Shown: positions 45,455-56,340 of the stretch, piece after piece
Layout: each line of letters starts with the position of its first letter
Numbering within the stretch: position 1 is the first letter of the stretch
Source of the DNA: Lonicera japonica
Taxonomy: Eukaryota > Streptophyta > Magnoliopsida > Dipsacales > Caprifoliaceae
Length of the DNA: 64,000 nt
Assembly: GCA_021464415.1 (NCBI GenBank)
Contig: CM038465.1
Location: 22,413,839 to 22,477,838, forward strand
Direction of reading: 5' to 3'
Notes under the pieces: generated by a model
What the model was told of the DNA's origin: nothing
What the model saw: only the letters and a program-made list of their open reading frames with translations
The model's database searches: none
Translations under genes and position numbers: made by a program

Positions 45455-45590
45455 CTATTTATAGCAAAAATGCACAGGCCAACCGCACGGCTGGCTGCCA
45501 ACCGCACGGCTGCCCTACCAACCGTACGGCTGGCTCCCAACCGTACGGCTACCCCTTGCGGGTAGGGCGTGCGGTTGGCTCTCCCCCTTA
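45455..45590 (-). promoter_or_regulatory. Promoter of gene B in E2: TATA plus four phased CCGYACGG boxes
   Basis: On the - strand a TATAAATAG lies at 45464-45455. Upstream, AACCGCACGGCT at 45481 and 45500 and AACCGTACGGCT at 45520 and 45539 (positions on the + strand) are spaced 19, 20 and 19 bp. Two more half-sites follow at about 45560-45580. None of the E1 boxes (TGTCGCGCGACA) occur here. Confidence 0.75.
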
Positions 45591-45968
45591 GCCAAAAATC
45601 TCCGTTTTTCCAAATCTTTGTTTTCCAAAATTCTTCTTCACAATAATACATTATGGTATGAATGTTGCCAGACTCTATTCAGGAAGAACGATCCATTCAT
45701 TGCATGCATATAAATTTAATAATCACTTGCCAACACGAGTACTTGACCATTTTTGTAATTAAATTCAGTCACTCTTAACGATCCTTTCGCATATATTTAA
45801 TAATTTCGCCAATGCATATAATTAATTAATCATCTTTCATTTTAATCAAGTTCGTAATGTTTTTGCCAACATATGTTATATAACCGTTTCTTCCAAACAC
45901 ACTCACAATAATATTATAACATTCGCAACACATCACACGCAAACATGTTTTCTCTAAAGAAGCATAAA

Positions 45969-45999
<31 letters not shown>

Positions 46000-46176
46000 A
46001 TTTTATTATTTTATTATCAAAACCGGTCACACTAATAAACCAACATTTTTTCCTAACAAAACAAACACATTTTAAATTAACCACTAAATTAACAAAGTTT
46101 TTTATTAAAATCAAAACATAAACTAAATTAACTACTTAAAATGTCTTTCCTAAAACAAAACCATCACTAAAAAATG
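45591..46176. other. Spacer between genes B and A of E2
   Basis: AT-rich non-coding sequence with a (TTTA)n microsatellite at about 45970-46015. No gene seen. Confidence 0.6.
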
Positions 46177-49100
46177 TCAACGCTGAGGGGCCGGGGGAGG
46201 ATCCATCGTGCGCGGTCGCTTCGCTTCTGTTTCTCCAACACCCTCTGCTGGGCTCTCCGAGACCGCACGACCCTCGCCATGAGGAGAAGGACCAAGCCGG
46301 GATGTACGCCTCGACTGCTGGACTGACTGGGACGGCGCCGCCGATCGGGACAGCGAGCGTGACGGATGGTAGGTGACAGTCGTATCGCCCGCCAAACGCC
46401 TGCTGTACCGCCCCATGTACTCCGTCGGAAAGGGAGCCGCGAACGTCAGCAGTCCGTACATGTTGAAGTAGCTCCTCAGCAACTCAGCTACCTCGCGAAG
46501 TCGGAATAAGCCCATCTGCCACAAAACCAATTTGTTAGTTATCATTCACAATAATTCACATATACTTAACTTTTTAAAGGATAACATACCTCCTCGTCCG
46601 AGACGTGCGCTAGGGCCCCCATTCGCTCGTCGTCCACAGGCACATCGGGAATCCGGTAGCTCTTCGGTAAACCGAGATCCAGGTAAGGAATGTCTCGCGG
46701 GTACTCCGGGAGCGAGTAGGACGTCGACGCCCCACCAGCCTGTGACGGACCAGCTCCACCAGCGCCGCCCGCCGGGGGTGTGTCCTCCCCGGTATCCTCT
46801 CCTATCTCCGGCTCGGGCGCCACCGCTTTGCCTTTCCCCTTGTCGCCGCCCTCACCGGCCGGAGTCTGACCAATGCCCACCTCCACTCCCAGCTGGACTT
46901 CCCTCTCTCGTAACTCCCGAAAGACTATACCGCGAGCCGCTCCGGAGGAAGGGGTAGACAACGAATAGGGCCTCAACCCTACTGATCCAGCGCCGGGCGA
47001 CCCCACGGGCGTGCGCAGCAAAGGCGAGAATGATACGTGCTGAGCCCAATCCATGTCGTCAGACCCATACACAGGTGATGATCCAGTCATAGACCCACGT
47101 CCCTCGGGTGTCTGCGCCGACTCCAGCATCTGTCGTATATCCTCCGAAGACAACTGGGGTGTCCTCCCTGCCATCGCTGGTGGAATGGGCGGCCTCGATA
47201 TGGGACTACAACCTCCCAATGGACTCCTCCCGCCCCTCGTGGCCCTACCTCGCCCTGGCAAGACCGCAGCAGTCGGCCCCTTGACCCCTCCTCCGCCTGA
47301 CCCACCCGGGGGCGATCCACCGTTGCCTCCTCCCAAGGGGACCTCCTCCGACCCCCTTTCGTCCTCCTCCTCCTCCTCGTCCACATGTTGCGGCTCCTCA
47401 TCCCTCTCGCCATGCGGATCTTCATCGTCCAAATCTGCAATCCCCTTCGCCCTCCGATTCGGCGCGGGAGCGGGCTGGTGTGGGACCCTCTGTGAGATGT
47501 ACAGCTGCCCCCAGATGAACAATGGATCTCCCCCGATGGCAGCGTACCTCGCATATATCACCCGGCCGCGCACGCCCTTCATCTTCCTCATCAAATAGCG
47601 ATGCGCGAACGTCCCGTACTCCCCCTCAACCAGTAAGCCCTCCATCGGGACCCCTCCCAAGAACGAGGCCCGCTCCTCTGAAGACAGCATGACCGGCCGC
47701 CTCATCGCCGCTGGAGGCCAGGCCGGAACCCTAAAGCCTAGCCCGGGGGTGTGCTGCCGCACCACGCGCTCCCCTAGGTAGAAAGCCGCACCGTACTCAT
47801 GCAAAAATAGTCGCCTCGAGCGAGCCGCCGCCAACGCATCTGCATACCCCCACTGCTGCGTCACGAATGCGGGCCATGGGCTCCACTGCACCTGTCACAT
47901 TAAACATGCGCTAATAAATAACTCAACTTTCTTTTTCAAAATATAACTTAAATCTCAGTTAAGTCAATCTCATACCCGATCTAGCTGAAGACCTGAGACG
48001 TCGCCTGCACTGACGTCGGGGGTCAGATATCGATACACCCCAACTATGTTCCCGCTGTAATATCGTCTGAAGAGTGGGAACTCATCTGCGAAGGTCGGGT
48101 GCAGATGGATCTGACCAAAACCCTGATGGGTATGCGCAATGAACCACATCTGTTGCAAATTATCACAATTATTAAAACCATCAATATTTATAATCACACA
48201 CTTTTCTCATAAAAAAGAATGATAATTGAGTTTTTAATTTAAGTAATTTACCTCCCAAAGTGTGACCAGCCCGCGGTGATTGAGCTCCATATGCCGGCAC
48301 ACCAAGTCCATCGACTCGTACAGCACCGCCAGTACATAACCTCCCCAGGCAAATGTGTACAGCTGATCGAAGAACCGCAAGTACGGCAGCCACCATAGCC
48401 GTAGGTTGTCGCCGCCCCGTGCATAGAAGAAGTCGTGTATCAATAGCAGTATAAAGCACCGAGACAGCTGCCGGACCTCCTGCCGTGTCATCGGTCCATC
48501 CCCAAGCCTCTCGCTCTCCACCTCGATGTGATGAACCATAGCCGTGTGAGGTATCCCGTCTGCCACGATCCGACTCGGCCTCCAACCTAGTGCCGCTCCC
48601 ATCCCATCTAGTGTAACTCGCAACCGGGGGTTGGGGGCCAGAGCCTCTCCTCCGAATGGCAGTCCCGTCAGCACGAATACGTCCTCCGGGGTCAGCGTCA
48701 TCTCGCCCCAACTCCAATGGAAGGTGTGTGTCGTATCCCACCATCTCTCTCCCAGTACTGTAGGCAGACTCACCAATCGCTGGAACTCTCCGCCCGGCAG
48801 CACCTCGATAAATCATTTGAACGGGGTCGTGCTCAAATAGGCCCTCACCAGCGGGGGTAACTGATCTCGTAGCTCGGGCGCGGCACGTGTGAAACCGCGG
48901 CAACGTCCAATCCTCTGTAACAATCACGTGTTTTAATAAAATTTAGAACTCACTATTTAATACTGGATAATACAGATTTTAAGTAAACTATGTTAAGTAT
49001 GTCGATTATGGCAAGTAATTATTAAATTTATCATATTTCATGCATATCATGACATTGCATATTTTAAAACATCATATAGCATGAAAATCAGCATATACCC

Positions 49101-49404
49101 GAGTACGGCGACGGATCTCGTGTGCCGCAGGTTCCATCAGTAGCCACTCCCGTCCCTCTCCCGGCGAGATCAAGGGCACGTCACGATACATCGCTCGCTG
49201 CAGCGACCCGTCTGCCCCTAGTGGCCCCTCCCAGGCCACCCCCTCCCAATTGTCGTGGTGGCTAGCACATACCAGTCGTCCATCCATCATCGCCGTGATA
49301 GAGTCCATCTCATCACCAGGGAGTAGCTCCGTCGCCTCCCCGCCCTCCGGTGGGCCCCCCATCATCATATAAACGAAAATCGATAGTAGTCTCGTAAATG
49401 CCAT
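46177..49404 (-). pseudogene. Gene A of E2: five-exon PMD protein with a single in-frame stop
   Basis: Exons on the - strand: 49404-49099, 48914-48252, 48149-47976, 47891-46590, 46515-46177. All GT-AG and phase 0. Exon lengths 306, 663, 174, 1302 and 339 nt give 927 codons. Exon 1 has the HEIRRR end and NWEG.AWEGPLGAD region shared with E1. Exon 2 carries the PMD core: WWDTTHTFHWSWGEMTLTPE then DVFVLTGLPFGG, and further LWWLPYLRFFDQLY. Exon 4 has an acidic stretch and Gly/Pro/Ser-rich low complexity. Exon 5 ends with a basic AKRPR motif (possible NLS). The only lesion I see is TGA at 48815-48813 (residue 136), where the context suggests a Trp codon; it is one G-to-A change. It could be a sequencing error, a null allele or an early pseudogene. 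An in-frame start further in (MMMGG) is also possible. Confidence 0.8.
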
Positions 49405-49510
49405 CACTCACACTCGTTAAAAAACTCACAAAATATTTTTGAAAATCGGATATTTATATGCTAGAGAGAGAGATTGCAAGAAGAAGTGACGAGAATGATC
49501 CAAGCAGAGG

Positions 49511-49640
49511 CCTATTTATAAGATTTGGACGCCAGCCGCAGGCTAGCCAACCGTACGGCTAGCCCCCAACCGTACGGTTGGCTGCCAGCCGTACGGCTGG
49601 GGGGTCAGGCCTGCGGCTACCCCGTGCGGCTACCCTCATT
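49511..49640 (-). promoter_or_regulatory. Promoter of gene A in E2: TATA plus three phased CCGTACGG boxes
   Basis: On the - strand CTTATAAATAGG lies at 49522-49511. Boxes AACCGTACGGCT (49549), AACCGTACGGTT (49568, perfect palindrome) and AGCCGTACGGCT (49587, perfect palindrome) are exactly 19 bp apart. Half-sites (AGCCGCA, TGCGGCTA) flank them. The gene A ATG is about 107 bp downstream of the TATA. Confidence 0.75.
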
Positions 49641-50469
49641 TTTGACCAGTTTGACTTAAAAAAAAAAAAGTGAAGGGAAAAATAAACAAAGTTCTGAACC
49701 AATCTTTTCCAACATAAGAGGATCAAGACTCACACACAAGCACGAAATGACTGATCAAAGCCCAAAGTTCGACACTCCAAGGACTGTGGAGGAACCGAAG
49801 TTCAAAAGGATAGATCTATTGTCCGGAAGGCTCGAATCTGATTTATAAACAGGGAAGGTGTAAAAGAGGAATCGAGTACTAGAAAAAATTGAAAGAGTAA
49901 AAAAGGGTAAAATCCCGTTGGTCCAAGAGAGAAAAAAAAAGTAAGAAAAACAGAACTAAAGAAAATCGACAGGGAGAGCCACACTAAGAGTGACAGCTGT
50001 GCCAAAAGGCGGAGGGCTACATGTTAGGTGAGTAAGGCTCCTGTCTTGGAAAAAGCCAAGAAAGAAAAGGCAAAGTAAAGTCCGAAAGTCCAAAAATAAA
50101 AAGGGCCGGATAATCAAAAGAGGGAGCAATAAGGGTATCGAAAAACAGAAAACGATACAGGACCAGCATCTTCCCTGTAGAAAAAATCAGAGGGTAGCTT
50201 GAGGATGATTGGGAAATCCCAGCGAAGTTCTATCCCCACAACCGAAGAGAGGAAGACTGAGGGTAGAGAAAAGTCAGATCCCCACAACGGTCCGAATGTC
50301 TTAGGAAAAGTTTATTCAAAATTCTGATTCCCGATAAAGCCAAAGGTCAAAACTGAGGGTAGAAAAGAATGGGAAAGAAAAGGCACTCCAACTTGCGAAA
50401 CATTTCTCTCTAGCATGTTATTTTTTATAAACCAATAAAGCAGTAGCGGAACCATGGCAATGAGACAAG
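49641..50469. other. E2 3' untranslated spacer
   Basis: Purine-rich on the + strand with no gene seen. It corresponds in position to the T/C-rich 4790-5590 stretch of E1, which is read on the other strand. Confidence 0.55.
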
Positions 50470-51380
50470 GTTAGTAATTTTCTCGGATTCCTCTGAGTTA
50501 GGAATTCTTCGCATTCCCCACGATGGGAATTTATCCGAAACCACTTTCCCCACGAAAGGAAATAACGACTCCACGTGTTCCCCACGAAGGGTATTTTCTT
50601 GGATTCCTCTGAGTTAGGAATTCTTCGCATTCCCCACGATGGGAATTTTTCCGAAACCACTTTCCCCACGAAGGGAAATAACGACTCCACGTGTTCCCCA
50701 CGAAGGAAAATAACGACTCCACATGTTCCCCACGAAGGGAATTTTCTCAGATTCCTCTGAGTTAGGAATTCTTCGCATTCCCCACGATGGGAATTTTTCC
50801 GAAACCACTTTCCCCACGAAGGGAAATAACGACTCCACGTGTTCCCCACGAAGGAAAATAACGACTCCACATGTTCCCCACGAAGGGAATTTTCTCGGAT
50901 TCCTCTGAGTTAGGAATTCTTCGCATTCCCCACGATGGGAATTTTTCCAAAACCACTTTCCCCACGAAGGGAAATAACGACTCCACGTATTCCCCACGAA
51001 GGGAATTTTCTCGGATTTCTCTAAGTTAGGAATTCTTCGCATTCCCCACGATGGGAATTTTTTCGAAACCACTTTCCCCACGAAGGGAAATAACGACTCC
51101 ACGTGTTCCCCACGAAGGGAATTTTCTCGGATTCCTCTGAGTTAGGAATTCTTCGCATTCTCCACAATGGGAATTTTTCCAAAACCACTTTCCCCACGAA
51201 GGGAAATAACGACTCCACGTGTTCCCCACGAAGGGAATTTTTTTCGAATTCCTCAAGGTAGGAATTCTTCGCATTCCCCACGATGGGAATTTTTTCCGAT
51301 CCCTTTTCCCCACGAAGGGAAATAACCTGTACCGTGCTTTCCCCATGAAGGGAACAACTTTATCCCTGCACTCCCCATGA
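50470..51380. repeat. E2 3' minisatellite (compound, units of about 115-150 bp)
   Basis: Higher-order array. The short module TTCCCCACGAAGGGAA or TTCCCCACGATGGGAA is repeated about every 35-50 bp, and the modules form larger units containing GATTCCTCTGAGTTAGGAAT and AATAACGACTCCACGTGTT. At least seven large units. The module itself is nearly palindromic (TTCCC...GGGAA). Long open frames on both strands across it are by-products of the repeat. Confidence 0.92.
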
Positions 51381-51814
51381 TGGGAGTTTTCAAACTTCTC
51401 AAAAGACATTGATTTCTTCTGACTCCAGATCCCCACAATGGATGCATCACCAAACCTCAAAACACTCTTTTACTTTTGGGAAACCTTTAAAGCACTTTTC
51501 CGTTACGATCATTTGGACCCAACAAATTGTCGAAACTTCTCCCATAGAGTCTTATACACTGAGGGTGGTGTGCCACTGAGGGTAGCATGCCACTGAGGGT
51601 AGACTGATGAAAAGGCTGATGTTTCGTGTCGACTGGCCGAAAGGAAATGGGCGGTCGTGGATTGCGTCGCCTAAAATACAACGAGATCCATATGCCAGAA
51701 AGGGTGCATTTTGATTCGATTATCACCGCATTGAGATTCACCCGAGAGTCGTGAATTGTTGTCTTCTTATCGTCCCTGAATTCTTGCCAGCAAGAATCCC
51801 AGGACGAGAGGGTC
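51381..51814. other. E2 end of 3' UTR and polypurine tract
   Basis: Non-coding. It contains GAGGGTGGTGTGCCACTGAGGGTAGCATGCCACTGAGGGTAG direct repeats at about 51560-51600. The purine-rich GACGAGAGGGTC at 51803-51814 abuts the LTR and shares CGAGAGGGTC with E1. A 12-nt GAGTCGTG inverted repeat lies around it. Confidence 0.6.
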
Positions 51815-53175
51815 TGTGAACACCCCAATCCACGACTCTCGTGTGAACACTGGTTTTCTTAAAACAAGCATCTCGCATTAAGTATCGAGTCATCATACAT
51901 ATAGAAGACCGTTAGGAAAAGACTCCATTTCCGGACGCGTTGAGAGTCTAATATAACCTTTGTTGACTCAATTTCCAGGTCGCGGGGTGCGGGGCAGCGC
52001 CCCGTTAGAAAATTAGGTTTTTTCCGAGTGTTCCCGTGCATTTTTGTGAGCCAACCGCAGCCCCCAGCCGCACGCTCCCAGCCGTACGGTTACCTGCCAG
52101 CCGTACGGTTGGTACCCTAGCCGCACGCCCCAGCCGCACGCGCCAGCCGCACGACCCAGCCGCACGCCCTAACCGCACGCCGCAGCCGCATGCCCTGCGG
52201 CTACCCCCAACCGCACACTCCCAGCCGCACGCCCTGCGGCTACCCCCTGCGGTTGGCCTCTTTTGGAGCGTTTTTGGCGGAATTTATGCTATAAATAGGA
52301 CCCTTGGGATCCCATTTGAAGGCATCAACACTCAATAGTGTTTTTAGTAAGTAGGAACTCTGTCAAAATTATTAGAGAGTCATTTTAGAGAAATTCTGAG
52401 AGAAAGTTTCCGAGAGAGAATTTCTGAGAGAGAATTTTTAGAAAGAGAAAATCTTGAGAGAGAAAGTTCTAGAGAGAGAAGGAAGCAAGCAAGGCAACAA
52501 GGCAAGGCTCTCATTTCTTCGGCAAGCGCATCAGGTACATCTATCTACAACCTTTCTGAATTTCAATATCGCATTTAAGTATTCATTTTTAATATAGAAA
52601 ATTAGATAACTTGCAAAGAAGTTCATTGCTTTCAAAATAAATCCTTTCTAAATTTTATAAGAAATCTAAAATCTGCTTTGACACGTTTTCAAAACAAAAC
52701 AAAAATACAAAAACAGTTTCCTAACAAGTGGAACTACGAGACTCTGATTTCATTCTACGAATGAATACGTAGGCGCTCGCAAAGCTCGAGTCTGGTTTCA
52801 AAATATTGTTTTAATCTAAATTCATCCAGAAAGGACTATTGTACAAACTATTGAAACTACTTGCAAGATATCTAAAATAGGAATTAAATACATGATCCAT
52901 TAAGAGATCGAAAGGGCGAATTGGGTGCCTAACACCTTCCCAATTCGTAACGTAGTTCCCGAACCCTAGCAAAGTATTTTAAATGAATCTCTGGTTTTAA
53001 ACGTATGAACAATAATTCATTTTCGAATTGTCTTTCGTACGATCTTTTGTTTGTTTTCTCGTAAAACAAACTGGCGACTCTACAAAACACACGTTTTCCT
53101 TTAAAAACAATTGAAAAGCGAGAACGGAGGATTCTCTCTCTCTCTCTCGGGGGCCGGGGGGTCCGGATTCCCACA
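51815..53175 (+). repeat. E2 3' LTR (about 1361 bp)
   Basis: Starts TGTGAACACCCC next to the GAGAGGGTC tract and ends CGGATTCCCACA. In U5 it shares GGTGCCTAACACCTTCCCAA, ACTGGCGACTCT and a GGGGGTCCGGATTC end with the E1 LTR. The TATA is at 52290-52297 on the + strand. The end could be 53175 or 53177 because of a CACACA run. There is no second LTR copy in the window. Confidence 0.82.
52050..52297 (+). promoter_or_regulatory. E2 LTR promoter with about a dozen CCGYACG boxes
   Basis: AGCCGTACGGTT occurs at 52080 and 52099 (19 bp apart). About ten half-sites of the form AGCCGCACG or CTGCGGCTA follow at intervals of roughly 12-14 bp up to 52260. TATAAATA lies at 52290, about 30 bp past the last half-site. 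Same design as the gene A and gene B promoters of E2. Confidence 0.75.
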
Positions 53176-55713
53176 CACCCATAATACGCCTTAGGGTTTT
53201 AAAGCCCTTTAAGCTTAATGATATATATTTAGGTCTTTAGACCTAAATAACATAAGATAATACACAACACATCAGAAGCAGCCACTTCATCTCTTCACAT
53301 CAAGCACATTATAGGTTTATTTAGTTGGGAGTACTTAAAGCTGTGGGCAAGGTGGAGGCCGTTCGTGTAACGCTACACAACGCGAGTATTGTAAAGGCAA
53401 TCACTGACGATCCATATTATTCCACTGCGTATACAGGTATGCGATACTTGTACTGTATTAGTTTTCCAACAATGAGGATCCAAAAAATTAAAGACTTCTA
53501 ATTTACCTCATGGTAATTTTACTTTATTGAAGTTTATTAACTCTTAAATAAAAATAAAAGGAAAAAGAGAGAGTAAATATAACAGACATGTACAACTACT
53601 GCTGCAATAGATCCACTCTCTCTGTGTCCACTGTTTACATTCTTTCCTTTTTACTCTCAGAACACAACTACAGATTCTAAAATCCTTCTCCTCTCTCTCT
53701 CTCTCTCTCCCGTATTTGCGCAGTTGATGGTTGCTTCTAAATATTAGCTTATACTTTTTAGGCTTCTGTAATATTAGTGTTCTTATAAAATATTATGGGT
53801 TTGTTACCTGCTTTATTTTATGCATGAACGTATAGTAATACGTGTACAGAGCTGATCCTGAATTATAAAGAGTCGTGTGTCAAAGTTGCATTTCTGGTGC
53901 TTCTTAATTATTATGGGAAATTTAATATATATATATATATAATAATACATCTTGGCTCTTGTTTTCTTCTAGTACTTAAAACATGAGGCCGTTATATAAA
54001 AACTTTTAAGTATAATTAGGGTATGTGTGATTATCGATCGTAGGGCGGTCCTAGGCTTGTCTATCCTATATATATACCAGCATAAATAAGCATAACATGT
54101 ATGCCTCTAATGTTTAATATCTCACTGTCAAGATAAAAGTACTAATTAAATGTTCTTATTTATGTTGTACATAATTAAACATGTAATGTATGCCATCCAT
54201 TTAGGATATATTTATTATTATTTTTACTTTAATTTCTCACTGTTAAGATAAAAGTACTATGGATCATTCACATAGGAGATTGGCTAATATATGTGTGTGT
54301 GTGTGTGCATATGTGTCGATTCATTTAGTGTATTTGCACATATATGGTCATAGGGGACTAGCTAATACATATATATATGCACAGACGTATATATGTTGAT
54401 TCATTTCATAAATTTGCACATATATTAAATACCTTCTATGCAATCATTTTGAGCTATCGTGTGCTAGTATGTCAAGAAGTTCAGTAATTCCTTTTTCTTT
54501 TCCTATTCCATCGATGAAGCATATTAACAATTATTAAGGATTTCGAGTGTGATTATAAGCTTTCTATTATCTTATTCATTCAGTCGATTAGATATCAATT
54601 TATATCTCTCTCTATGTCATTGAACTAAACAATGTTTGATATTAGTAAGGACTAAGGAGAGACACCAATGGATAGCCTCACATACTTGAAACTTAGGATT
54701 GAAGCATATCAACTGCAGTATAAATATTCTTATGTTACATGAGATAGATATGTAAAGACGATATAAATGCTCTAAGGACTTAATTATTATCCTCTTCTTT
54801 GCTATTAAATGCTTAAGTAAACAAAGGAGAACAAAAAAATGATTTAGATTTTTGAACTTAATCACAACAGGAAAAAAAATTAATAAATAAAAGGATGTTT
54901 ACTTTTTTTTTCTTTATACAGTGCAATTGATTTCGCAATTTGTCCATTTTGCAATTTAATGATAGCATGATGATTGAAGGCATATCAGTTTCAGATTGCT
55001 TTGATTTCATATTGTTTTATATCAGAATACTGCATTTCAATTCAGCATATCAGTTTTAGTTGCAGGACTAAGCAAGCAGCAGATGGACTCTAATTTAGGA
55101 CTGAATTTAGGGACGGTTGTACATTTCTAGATTTTGATAAAAACTGATTGTATTTTAAGTTGGCACTTGCACTATTTTTATAGGACTGCTGCACTTACAC
55201 CGTTTTAGGACTGCACTTTAATTATACACTAGTTTTAGGATTGCATTTAAACACTATAATTCTAATATTAGACATAATTAGTGAAGTAAATTTTGGCAAT
55301 TTTGGCTCCTGAAGATTACTAGCTCATAGAGCACTTGCATTAAACGACCCATACTCTAATCATTTAGTAACACTTTAGTACTAGCCTAACCATCTTCCTT
55401 ATGAAAGGTTTTGGGTAGTGAAATTTTGGACCAAAACGATTTTTATGATGGGAACACATCCAGTATGTCTCAATATCATATTTACATTTGCGTGCGTGGT
55501 CACAATGCAATTCGGATGGCTAGAATGAGTTTTGGTTACTCAAACCTGACTTTTGGCTTTTTACCGACAAGGAAATCGCGTTAGGTGGTCATTCTTACTT
55601 TAAGGGGTGTTTTAATCAATTAACACCTTCCACAAGTCATATTAGTGATTTTGTATATGCGTCTACCATTTAAATGCATTTTGGATATCTGTAATTGAAT
55701 TCGATAGGTTGAC
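53176..55713. other. Host intergenic sequence
   Basis: AT-rich with (CT)n at 53692-53710, (AT)n at 53927-53942 and (GT)n at 54291-54307. One short stretch at 53332-53435 reads KAVGKVEAVRVTLHN... and ends at a good donor (CAG|GTATGC), but no second exon can be joined and I do not recognise it. No other gene seen. Confidence 0.45.
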
Positions 55714-56340
55714 TGTTAAAGTTAATGCTTTATTTTAAATATGTATTTTTATTAATTATGTTATGTTTGGACACAAGTTTTGTAAAGCTTCTCTAGGAAG
55801 CCTTCTTTTGTATTCTCTAGAAAGTGTCTAGGAACTTATTGAATCTAGAAAAATCTGATGGGAGTGTTAAAAAGGCACTATCCTCTCTTTTCATAATAAG
55901 AGATGATCCTTCTCTATTATCTTTGTTGATTGAGCTCCTTTAATATTTTATATATATACAAATTTCCTCTCTTACTATAGAAGCTACATTAACAATTAAT
56001 CCAACATAAATTGGTATCAGAGCTTCAGATCAAAAAGGATCTCTTGTTGTGAAGAAGAAAAAGAAAAGTTTCTATTTAAAATCAAAAGCTTCAGAACTGC
56101 GAAAAATCAGCCATGGCCAGCTCAAGTAACACAAGTATAAGCATTCAACAACCTCTATCCCAATATTTGAAGAGTATGACTTTGGTGTATTAAGATAAAA
56201 CCTTGTTTATATCTCAAAATGTTTGGGATTTAGTTGAAAATGGGTATGAAGAACCCGAATCAACACAAACACTAACAAATGTCCAAAAAGAACAATTAAA
56301 AGATGTTAAACAAAGGGATGCTAGAGCTCTCCTTTTCATT
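55714..56340 (+). mobile_element. Copia C remnant: LTR, PBS and start of gag
   Basis: A short LTR at 55714-56006 (TGTTAAAG ... CCAACA), then a perfect initiator-Met PBS TTGGTATCAGAGC at 56011-56023. Gag starts at ATG 56113 (MASSSNTSISIQQPLSQYLK) with one TAA near 56190. It ends in RALLFIQQ at the junction with copia B. The small LTR and PBS are typical of plant Ty1/copia. Confidence 0.85.

Larger units (their letters stand above)
43695..53175 (+). mobile_element. E2: 3' portion of a second Tat/Ogre-type element with the antisense PMD cassette
   Basis: Order on the + strand: last 35 codons of integrase, gene B (-), gene A (-), minisatellite, purine-rich tract GAGAGGGTC and an LTR. The same order occurs in E1. 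Everything 5' of the integrase tail, including the 5' LTR, is missing. The sequence after the integrase stop (AACGTAGGCAACCTGA and GGCCCGGT at about 43885-43920) and the LTR U5 blocks match E1, so E1 and E2 are related families with strongly diverged non-coding parts. Confidence 0.85.

Noticed and set aside
47053..47598. 181-codon + strand frame, Pro/Ser rich
   Set aside because: Antisense shadow of the GC-rich exon 4 of gene A in E2, which has splice sites and a homologue.
50418..51460. Overlapping open frames up to 162 codons rich in Trp/Phe/Gly
   Set aside because: They lie on both strands across the E2 minisatellite and only mirror the repeat unit.
53332..53435. Coding-like exon ending in CAG|GTATGC
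   Set aside because: No partner exon or recognisable domain; kept only as a note in the intergenic entry.
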